Shown here in pieces: positions 1 through 6,664 of a stretch of 64,000 bases of DNA. Every line of letters begins with the position of its first letter. Positions within the stretch are counted from its first letter, which is position 1. Below the pieces are notes generated by a model that did no database searches, was not told the origin of the DNA, and worked only from the letters and a program-made list of their open reading frames with translations. The position numbers and the translations under genes were made by a program. Source of the DNA: Pseudomonadota bacterium (GTDB taxonomy: Bacteria > Pseudomonadota > Gammaproteobacteria > Xanthomonadales > Xanthomonadaceae); NCBI GenBank assembly GCA_963205495.1, contig CAUJIN010000045.1, positions 1 through 64,000 of the forward strand. Direction: 5' to 3'.

Positions 1-111
1 CTGGGCGGCCCGCCGCCGGCCCTGGTGCCGGTGAACGGCTGGCAGATGCTGCTGCTGATGATGGGCCTGCTGCTGGGCGGCGCCTTCATCGCGCTGCGTC
101 GCGGCGGCTGA
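1..111 (+). CDS. C-terminal end of a membrane-anchored (sorting-tail) protein, partial
   Basis: Only the last 36 codons are inside the window, ending at TGA 109-111. The visible residues are a short proline-rich stretch, a Pro-Val-Asn-Gly-Trp segment, about 17 hydrophobic residues, then an Ala-Leu-Arg-Arg-Gly-Gly end. A proline/tryptophan motif, one membrane helix and a terminal arginine cluster match the layout of IPTL-CTERM-like C-terminal sorting tails in secreted proteins of this group. That reading is inference, since the body of the protein is missing; an ordinary single-pass C-terminal anchor is equally possible. Two hairpins with short T runs follow the stop. Confidence 0.5.
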   Translation: MGGPPPALVPVNGWQMLLLMMGLLLGGAFIALRRGG

Positions 112-118
112 GGCAGGC

Positions 119-146
119 GCGCCGCATCCCGATGCGGCGCGTTTTC
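119..146 (+). terminator. Intrinsic terminator after the partial first gene
   Basis: GCGCCGCATC (119-128) and GATGCGGCGC (131-140) form a perfect 10-bp inverted repeat; the innermost pairs must open to make a loop. It is followed by GTTTT. It begins 8 bases after the stop codon at 111, so it probably ends that transcript. Confidence 0.7.
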
Positions 147-172
147 CCGGCTTCCCGTTCGATTTTCCCGAG

Positions 173-203
173 CCCGCGGCGCAATTGGCCGCGGGTTCTT
201 CCT
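173..203 (+). terminator. Second terminator-like hairpin
   Basis: CCCGCGGC (173-180) pairs with GCCGCGGG (188-195) around a 7-base loop and is followed by TTCTTCCT. The T run is interrupted, so it is weaker than the hairpin at 119, but the tandem arrangement suggests a double stop. The remaining bases up to 348 show no convincing gene. Confidence 0.5.
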
Positions 204-348
204 GTGTGGGGCGCGCTGCGAAAAGTGAAGCCCCCTGATGCGACTCAGACCGGCTTCAGCTATGCTTCGCCGCTCGCGCCTTCGCCACGCCGAAACGGGG
301 TAGACGACAGCGCGATGTGGCGAGTGAGGAGCCCCCGGAGAATCCCGA

Positions 349-1491
349 ATGACCCGTTTTCTTGAATTGCTGACGTCCGCCGTGATCGTGGCGATCCTTT
401 TCGTGCTGGTGGGCGTGTTCCTGCCCGATCATCGCAGCGTGCAGCACAGCGTGGAGACCAGCCATCCGCTGCGTCAGGCCTTTGATACGCTCAACAGTTT
501 CAAGCGTTTCGCGGAGTGGAATCCGCTGCGCCAGCACGACCCGCGCGTCGCCTACACCCTCTCCGGCCCGTCGGAGGGCGTCGGTGCCCGGCTCGACTTT
601 GCCTCGGTCCTGCCCGAGATCGGCAAGGGCAGCTGGCACATCACCGAGAGCGAGCTGGACAGCCACATCCGCCACGCCGTCTACAACGAGAAGTACGGGC
701 AGAACAAGAACTACCTGATGAGCTTCCGGCAGAAGGGCAAGATCGTCGAGATCGACTGGAAGTATTCGGTCGACTACGGCTGGAGCCTGCCGGGGCGCTA
801 CGCCGGTCTCTATGTGGATCGCACGGTGGGCGACGACATGAAGCGCGGTCTGGCGAACATCGCCAACCTGCTCGCCTCGATGCCCAATTTCGACTACCGC
901 AGCCTTGAAGTTCAGGATACGCAGGTCGCGCCGCTCAATGTCCTGTACGTTTCCACCACGGCCGACCGCAACATCACCGCGGTCGAGAACGCGATGGATC
1001 TGGCGCTCAAGGACATCCGCGCCGTGATTGCCTCCAATCATCTCGTCGAGACCGACAAGCCGCGGCTGATCACGACCAACTTCGGTTCGGACAAGTACGA
1101 GTTCGACGTGGCCATCCCCGTGGCGCCTGCTGGCTCCAAGGTCGCCGAGGAAGAGGCGGAACCGGTCGATCCGGCCGCTGCCGAGGCCGCAGAGCAGCCC
1201 GACGCCACGGCACAGGCCGCCCATGCGGTCGACCTGACTCCGCCGGCACCGCTGGAAGGCCTGCGCCTGCCGGACAACGTGCGACAGGGCCACAGCTATG
1301 GCGGGCGCGTGCTGATGGCACCCTACCGCGGCCATCCGGCGGCGCTGCCGCTGATCCGCGATCAGCTTCGTTCCTACGCCGCTTCGCACGGCGAGAACCT
1401 GCAGGATCGCGCCTTCGAGGAATACCTTTCCGAGATCGCCGACACCGCAGCGGAAGACGCGAAATTCCGCGTGTACTGGCCAATCCAGTGA
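349..1491 (+). CDS. Membrane-anchored SRPBCC (polyketide cyclase/START-like) protein with GyrI-like C-terminal domain
   Basis: The 380-residue protein starts with a membrane helix at about residues 5-25. An SRPBCC/START-type ligand-binding fold follows at about 33-185, in which 'FAEWNPLRQHDP' is the usual first-helix signature. The C-terminal half resembles GyrI-like small-molecule-binding domains and is split by an Ala/Glu/Pro-rich insertion at roughly residues 258-304. Both domain types bind hydrophobic or amphipathic ligands; the ligand here is unknown. The predicted location is the inner membrane with the domains outside the cytoplasm. It is monocistronic: tandem terminators lie upstream and hairpins downstream. 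Domain assignment is by sequence pattern; the function is not established. Confidence 0.7.
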   Translation: MTRFLELLTSAVIVAILFVLVGVFLPDHRSVQHSVETSHPLRQAFDTLNSFKRFAEWNPLRQHDPRVAYTLSGPSEGVGARLDFASVLPEIGKGSWHITESELDSHIRHAVYNEKYGQNKNYLMSFRQKGKIVEIDWKYSVDYGWSLPGRYAGLYVDRTVGDDMKRGLANIANLLASMPNFDYRSLEVQDTQVAPLNVLYVSTTADRNITAVENAMDLALKDIRAVIASNHLVETDKPRLITTNFGSDKYEFDVAIPVAPAGSKVAEEEAEPVDPAAAEAAEQPDATAQAAHAVDLTPPAPLEGLRLPDNVRQGHSYGGRVLMAPYRGHPAALPLIRDQLRSYAASHGENLQDRAFEEYLSEIADTAAEDAKFRVYWPIQ

Positions 1492-1496
1492 AGTCC

Positions 1497-1564
1497 GGCG
1501 GCCCCGCGGCGCTGACCGCGCCGGGGGGCCGCCCGCATCCCGCGACAGATTGCTGCGGGATGCG
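1497..1564 (+). other. Two stacked strong hairpins downstream of the SRPBCC gene
   Basis: GGCGGCCCC (1497-1505) pairs with GGGGCCGCC (1525-1533), enclosing further GC-rich pairing. The next bases hold a perfect 10-bp stem, CGCATCCCGC (1534-1543) with GCGGGATGCG (1555-1564), around an 11-base loop. Neither has a T run, so they may protect the mRNA 3' end rather than terminate by themselves; a true terminator-like hairpin follows at 1583. Confidence 0.5.
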
Positions 1565-1582
1565 ATGATCCCGCGCCGATGT

Positions 1583-1606
1583 GCGGGAACTTTTCCCCGC
1601 TTTTTG
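1583..1606 (+). terminator. Intrinsic terminator between the SRPBCC gene and the ABC operon
   Basis: GCGGGAA (1583-1589) pairs with TTCCC(C)GC ending at 1600, with one bulged C, and is followed by five T residues (1601-1605). It separates the gene ending at 1491 from the operon starting at 1673. Confidence 0.6.
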
Positions 1607-1672
1607 CGGTAATTCGGCGCGCAGCGCCGTGCTCCCCATGGGCCGGCCTGCGGCAAGCCACAGGGAGACCCC

Positions 1673-2614
1673 ATGATCGAAACCCGCAACCTCGTGAAGA
1701 CGTACGGCCGCATCCGCGCGGTGGACGGCGTCTCCTTCCGCGTCGAACCGGGCCAGGTGCTCGGCTTCCTCGGCCCCAACGGGGCCGGCAAATCCACGAC
1801 GATGAAGATGATCGCGGGCTTCCTGTCGCCCACCGCGGGCAGCGCCAGCGTCTGCGGCTTCGATGTGCGCGAGAACGCCATCCAGGCGCGCCGCGAACTG
1901 GGCTATCTGTCCGAGGGCGCGCCCAGCTACGGCGAAATGAGCGTGCGCGGCTTCCTCGACTTCATCGCCGACGTGCGCGGCCTGTCCGGCGAACGCCGCC
2001 GACGGCGCCTCGACGACGCGATCGGCCGTTTGCAGCTGGAGTCGGTGCTGGAGCAGGGCGTGGAAACGCTTTCCAAGGGGTTCAAGCGCCGCGTCGGGCT
2101 GGCCCAGGCCATCCTGCACGATCCGCGCGCGCTGATCCTCGACGAACCCACCGATGGGCTCGACCCCAACCAGAAACACGAGGTGCGCGCCCTGATCCAG
2201 TCGATGGCGGCCGACCGCACCATCATCATCTCCACCCACATCCTGGAAGAGGTCAACGCGGTGTGCACTCGCGCGGTCATCATCGCCGCCGGGCGGGTGC
2301 TGGCCGATTCCACGCCAGCCGAGCTGGAGGCGCGTTCGCGCTACCACGGCGCGGTGTCGGTGTGCGTCGTCGACCCCAGCGCCCTGCGCATGGGCCTGAG
2401 CCGGATCGAGGGCGTGGCCTTGGTCGAGGTGGATGCGGGGCAGGGGCGCATCACCGCGTTCCCGCGCGCCGGCCAGCGCATCTTCGAGCGCGTCCAGGAA
2501 TTCCTGCGCGCGCAGCAGGTAAAGGCCAGCGAGGTGCAGCTCGAGCGCGGCCGGCTGGACGAGGTGTTCCGCTCCATCACCCAGGCCGCACGTCCGGCGA
2601 AGGAGGTCGCATGA
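1673..2614 (+). CDS. ABC-2 transporter ATP-binding protein, GldA-like
   Basis: The 313-residue ATPase shows a complete nucleotide-binding domain: Walker A GPNGAGKST near residues 34-42, signature LSKGF near 133-137 (Lys-Gly-Phe instead of Gly-Gly-Gln, as is usual for this subfamily), Walker B LILDEP with D-loop GLDP near 153-164, and the switch His in STHILEE near 188. The C-terminal 90 residues are the extension typical of ABC-2 exporters. It should energise the permease encoded next, whose ATG overlaps this stop (ATGA at 2611-2614). CAGGGAG lies upstream of the ATG as ribosome site. The substrate is unknown; the GldA comparison is of family, not of gliding function. Confidence 0.88.
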   Translation: MIETRNLVKTYGRIRAVDGVSFRVEPGQVLGFLGPNGAGKSTTMKMIAGFLSPTAGSASVCGFDVRENAIQARRELGYLSEGAPSYGEMSVRGFLDFIADVRGLSGERRRRRLDDAIGRLQLESVLEQGVETLSKGFKRRVGLAQAILHDPRALILDEPTDGLDPNQKHEVRALIQSMAADRTIIISTHILEEVNAVCTRAVIIAAGRVLADSTPAELEARSRYHGAVSVCVVDPSALRMGLSRIEGVALVEVDAGQGRITAFPRAGQRIFERVQEFLRAQQVKASEVQLERGRLDEVFRSITQAARPAKEVA

Positions 2615-3345
2615 GCCCGGTGCGCGCGATCTTCCGGCGCGAGCTGGCGAGCTACTTCGCCACGCCCGTGGCCTACGTCTTCATCGTGATCTTCCTGATC
2701 CTTTCCGGGGCCTTCACCTTCTACCTCGGCGGTTTCTACGAGCGCGGCCAGGCCGACCTGCTGCCGTTCTTCAACTTCCATCCCTGGCTGTACCTGTTCC
2801 TGGTGCCGGCGGTGTCGATGCGGCTGTGGAGCGAGGAGCGCAAGAGCGGCACGATCGAGCTGCTGCTCACCCTGCCCGTGACCATGTGGCAGGCGGTGCT
2901 GGGCAAGTTCCTGGCGGCCTGGGCCTTCCTCGCCATCGCGCTGGCGCTGACCTTCCCGATCTGGCTGACGGTCAACTACCTCGGCGATCCGGACAACGGC
3001 GTGATCGTGGCCGGCTATCTCGGCAGCGTGCTGATGGCCGGCGCCTTCCTCGCCATCGGTGCCTGTCTGTCGGCCACCACGCGCAACCAGGTGATCGCCT
3101 TCATCCTGACCGTGGTGGTGTGCTTTCTTCTGCTGCTGGCCGGGTTCCCGATGGTGCTGGAGTTCATCGGCGCGATCTTCCCGCAGGGCGTGGTCGATGC
3201 CATCGCCAATCTCAGCTTCCTCACGCATTTCACGGCCATCGCCAAGGGCGTGGTGGACCTGCGCGATGCGCTGTTCTTCCTCCTGGTCATCGTGTTCTGG
3301 CTGACCGCCTGCGCGCTGGTGATCGACCTCAAGAAAGCCGACTGA
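2611..3345 (+). CDS. ABC-2 family permease subunit
   Basis: This 244-residue protein has about six hydrophobic helices: residues 17-37, 58-72 and 103-125, then three more towards the end. The 'WSEERKSGTIELLLTLP' segment between the second and third helices is the characteristic ABC-2 permease signature. It overlaps the ATPase gene by four bases and lies 10 bases before the GldG-like gene, so it is translated as part of one operon. With the ATPase it should form an inner-membrane exporter or a mechanochemical complex. The family occurs both in gliding Bacteroidetes and in many non-gliding proteobacteria, and the substrate is unknown. Confidence 0.85.
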   Translation: MSPVRAIFRRELASYFATPVAYVFIVIFLILSGAFTFYLGGFYERGQADLLPFFNFHPWLYLFLVPAVSMRLWSEERKSGTIELLLTLPVTMWQAVLGKFLAAWAFLAIALALTFPIWLTVNYLGDPDNGVIVAGYLGSVLMAGAFLAIGACLSATTRNQVIAFILTVVVCFLLLLAGFPMVLEFIGAIFPQGVVDAIANLSFLTHFTAIAKGVVDLRDALFFLLVIVFWLTACALVIDLKKAD

Positions 3346-3355
3346 GGGCGAACCC

Positions 3356-5218
3356 ATGAATCTTGTCCAACGACGCATTTCCACCGGCGTCGCGCTGCTG
3401 GCACTGGCGCTGCTTTTCATCGCCCTGGTGGTGCTTTCCGGTGGCTTGTTCCGCGGTGCGCGGGTCGATCTCACGGAAAATCGCCTCTACACCCTCACCG
3501 AGGGCACGCGCGCCATCCTCGGCAAGCTCGACGAGCCGGTGAATCTGACCCTGTACTACTCAGAAACCGCGGCGCGCGACCTGCCGCAACTTCGCACCTA
3601 TGCTCTGCGGGTGCGCGAGCTGCTGGAGGAAATGGCGGCGCGCTCTGGCGGAAAGCTGCATCTGGAAGTGGTCGATCCGCAGCCCTTCTCGGAAGACGAG
3701 GATCGCGCCACCTCGATGGGCCTTCAGGCGATTCCGATGGGCAACAGCGGCGACACGCTGTTCTTCGGCCTGGCCGGTACCAACGCGGTGGGGCAGCAGG
3801 CGGCGATGCCGTTCTTCCAGCCCGACAAGGAAGCTTTCCTCGAATACGACGTGGCCAAGCTGGTGTCGAGCCTGGCGCAGGAAGCGCGCCCGGTCGTGGG
3901 CCTGCTGAGCACGCTGCCGATGGGGCCGGGCTTCGATCCGTCCGCAGGTCACCCTACCCAGGGTTGGGTGATCGACTCGGAGATGGACAAGCTGTTCGAC
4001 GTGCGGCGCATTGAACCGGGAACCAAGGCGATCGATCCCGACATCAAGGCGCTGATGGTGGTGCATCCGCGCCACCTGTCCGCCGACACGCTCTATGCCA
4101 TCGACCAGTTCGTGCTGCGCGGCGGCCACCTGCTGGCCTTCGTCGATCCCAATGCCGAGCTGCAGGCGCCGGGCGCGGGCGCGGATCCAACCCAGGCGAT
4201 GCTCGATGACAAGGCCTCCGACCTGCCGGAGCTGTTCAAGGCCTGGGGCGTGGCCTACGACCCCAGGCGCGTGGTGCTCGATGCCCAGCGCGCGCTGGAA
4301 ATCCAGTCCCAGCCCGGCATGCCGGCGGTGCGCCATCTGGCCGTGCTCGGCCTCACCCGGGATGATGCCAATCCCAACGACGTGGTGTCGGCGCAGCTGG
4401 GCACGATCAACGTTTCCAGCGCCGGGAGCTTCGCGTTGGCCGAGGGCGCCAAGGTCACGCTTGAACCCCTGCTGCAAAGCTCGGCCAATGCCGGCACGGT
4501 CGATTCCGAACGGGTGCGGATGCTGCCCGATCCCAGCCAGCTCTATGCCGACTTCAGCGCCACCGGCGAACGCTACGCGCTGGCGGTGCGGCTGGTCGGC
4601 ACCCTGCACAGCGCCTTCCCCGATCGCGCCGGTGACGGCCACCTGGCCGAGAGCCGCGAGCCGGCCAACGTGATCCTCGTCGCCGACACCGATCTTCTGG
4701 GTGATCGGCTCTGGGCCCAGGTGCAGCAGTTCTTCGGCCAGCGCGTGGTCAACGCCTTCGCCAGCAACGGCGACTTCGTGATCAACGGCATCGACAACCT
4801 CATCGGCAGCTCCGACCTCATCGCGGTGCGCACCCGCGCCGGTTCTTCGCGGCCGTTTGCCACGGTGGATGCGCTGCGGGTCGAGGCCGAAGCGCATTTC
4901 CGCGCCAAGGAGCAGGAGCTGCAGGCGCGCCTGCAGCAGACCGAGGACAAGCTCACTGCCTTGCAGCAGGCCAAGCCGGGCGCCGCCGCGCTGGCGCTCA
5001 GTCCCGAACAGCAGGCCGAACTGGAACGATTCCAGGACGAGAAACTGCGCATACGCAAGGAGTTGCGCCAGGTGCGCCGCCAGCTCGACGAGGACATCCA
5101 GACGCTGGGCGGCAAGCTCAAGTTCCTCAACATCGCCGGTATGCCGCTGCTGCTGAGCCTCGCTGCACTCGGGCTCGTAGGCTGGCGGATGCGCCGCCGC
5201 CGGAGGGCCGCGCGATGA
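3356..5218 (+). CDS. GldG-like auxiliary component of ABC transport system
   Basis: The 620-residue protein has an N-terminal membrane helix (about 11-34), then a large extracytoplasmic region beginning 'RGARVDLTENRLYTLTEGT', which is the conserved opening of the GldG/ABC auxiliary family. A heptad-rich coiled coil covers about 505-585 and a second membrane helix about 593-611, followed by an Arg-rich tail. Two anchors leave a large loop in the periplasm. The gene lies between the permease and a DUF4340 gene, the standard order of this locus. The ATG at 3356 has GAGGG upstream. No biochemical role is known for the family outside gliding bacteria. Confidence 0.82.
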   Translation: MNLVQRRISTGVALLALALLFIALVVLSGGLFRGARVDLTENRLYTLTEGTRAILGKLDEPVNLTLYYSETAARDLPQLRTYALRVRELLEEMAARSGGKLHLEVVDPQPFSEDEDRATSMGLQAIPMGNSGDTLFFGLAGTNAVGQQAAMPFFQPDKEAFLEYDVAKLVSSLAQEARPVVGLLSTLPMGPGFDPSAGHPTQGWVIDSEMDKLFDVRRIEPGTKAIDPDIKALMVVHPRHLSADTLYAIDQFVLRGGHLLAFVDPNAELQAPGAGADPTQAMLDDKASDLPELFKAWGVAYDPRRVVLDAQRALEIQSQPGMPAVRHLAVLGLTRDDANPNDVVSAQLGTINVSSAGSFALAEGAKVTLEPLLQSSANAGTVDSERVRMLPDPSQLYADFSATGERYALAVRLVGTLHSAFPDRAGDGHLAESREPANVILVADTDLLGDRLWAQVQQFFGQRVVNAFASNGDFVINGIDNLIGSSDLIAVRTRAGSSRPFATVDALRVEAEAHFRAKEQELQARLQQTEDKLTALQQAKPGAAALALSPEQQAELERFQDEKLRIRKELRQVRRQLDEDIQTLGGKLKFLNIAGMPLLLSLAALGLVGWRMRRRRRAAR

Positions 5219-6315
5219 AGCTGCGTACCGTGGTGGTGATGGTCGCAGCGGCGTTGCTGGCGCTGGCTGCGGCGACCTGGGTCACCCGCTCGCGCGCCCC
5301 CGAAAACGCCGCGCTCCAGCCCGGGCCGCTGGCGCCGGGGCTGGCGAAAGATCTGGATCAGGTGACGCAGGTGCGCATCGTGGGCGCGGGCGGTGCCACG
5401 CTGGCGACGATTTCCCGCGGCGAGAGCGGCTGGGGCGTGGCAGAGCGCGGCAACTATCGCGCCGACACCGGCAAGCTGCGCAGCCTGCTGCAGGCGCTGG
5501 CCGCAGCGCAGCGGGTCGAGGCCAAGACCTCGATCGAGGGCAAGCACGCGCTGCTCGGCGTGGAAGACGTCTCCGGCGCCGATGCGTACGGCGTGCGAGT
5601 GGACGTGCAAACCCCGCAACGCAGCTACTCCTGGATCATCGGCAACAACCTGGTGCGCGGCAACGGAACCTACGTGCGGCAGGCCGATCAGGCGCAAAGC
5701 TGGCTCATCAACAGCAATATCGCGGTGGAGCGTTCGCCGGCCAACTGGGTGGTGCGCGAGATAGCGGACATCGCGGCCGGCAGCATCACGGCCATCGAGG
5801 TGGCGCCGGCCAAGGGCGAAACCTTTGCACTCGAACGCAGGGAGGACGAGCCGGACTCGGATTTCGTGTTCACCCGGCTGCCCAAGGGACGCCTGGCGGG
5901 CGATGGCTTCCATCGCGAGGCGCTCGCGGGCGTGCTGTCGGGTCTTGTGCTGGAGGAGGTCTACCCGGCGGCGGAGCAGCCCGAGCCCGAGCAGGTGCAG
6001 CGCACCCGCTTCCACCTCGATGACGGCCGCGTGGTGGAAGTCCGCTCCTGGCCCAAGGACGGACACACCCTGGTCGCCCTGGGCCAGAGCCTGGACGAGC
6101 AGCAGGCCGAGGCGTGGCGCGCACGTCAGGCCGAGCGCGCTGCGGACGCGTCGTCGGAGGCTGCCGATGATTCACCACAGGCAGCCCCGACCGATCCCGC
6201 GCAGGCGGTCGAAGCCTTCCGGAAGGAGCACGCCGGGTGGGTCTATCGACTTCCCAGCTACAAGGCCACCAACCTGAATCGTCCTTTCGAGGAGTACCTC
6301 CAGCCTGCGAAGTGA
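5215..6315 (+). CDS. DUF4340 domain-containing protein
   Basis: The 366-residue protein begins with a signal anchor (about 5-22, ending before Arg-Ser-Arg) and carries DUF4340-type beta-rich repeats. The first includes 'LATISRGESGWGVAERGNYRAD', described here as a lipid-free periplasmic domain. The tail from about residue 295 is rich in Gln, Ala and Glu and may be flexible. Its ATG overlaps the stop of the GldG-like gene (ATGA, 5215-5218), so the four genes form one translational unit. DUF4340 proteins almost always accompany GldG-like proteins, which suggests that they assemble together. Function unknown. Confidence 0.8.
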   Translation: MKLRTVVVMVAAALLALAAATWVTRSRAPENAALQPGPLAPGLAKDLDQVTQVRIVGAGGATLATISRGESGWGVAERGNYRADTGKLRSLLQALAAAQRVEAKTSIEGKHALLGVEDVSGADAYGVRVDVQTPQRSYSWIIGNNLVRGNGTYVRQADQAQSWLINSNIAVERSPANWVVREIADIAAGSITAIEVAPAKGETFALERREDEPDSDFVFTRLPKGRLAGDGFHREALAGVLSGLVLEEVYPAAEQPEPEQVQRTRFHLDDGRVVEVRSWPKDGHTLVALGQSLDEQQAEAWRARQAERAADASSEAADDSPQAAPTDPAQAVEAFRKEHAGWVYRLPSYKATNLNRPFEEYLQPAK

Positions 6316-6611
6316 ACCGCCGTGCGGCGCGAAAATGCGCGCAGCGGAGGTTTGCGGCTGGCATCGGCGGCGCGCCAGCCGTTCGATTCCGAACGCGCGA
6401 TCTTGCACTGCGGCATGAGTCGAAGCCCCGGTTCCTGCGAACGCTCCACTGCGTCGGGCATGCCGAACGCACGGCATCCCGCATGGATTCGCCGTCCGGC
6501 TGCGCGTTCGTCTCTATCGCGCGGGCGCAGGATGCCGGCAAAGGAGAGAGGAATGCGCTGCAATGCTGCGGCGCAGTATCGAGTGGTACCCGCGAGCAGG
6601 GCGGCGAGACT

Positions 6612-6640
6612 TTTTTTCCCTACGGTCCCGTACGCATAAT
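6612..6640 (+). promoter_or_regulatory. Possible promoter for the penicillin acylase gene
   Basis: In the 349-base gap 6316-6664 the best promoter candidate is CATAAT (6635-6640) preceded at 17 bases by a T-rich block (6612-6617). That block is only a poor -35. AGGGAGGA just before the ATG at 6665 is a strong ribosome site. The rest of the gap is GC-rich and shows no supported gene or terminator. Confidence 0.35.
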
Positions 6641-6664
6641 CGGGTTTCCACTAGGGAGGAAACC

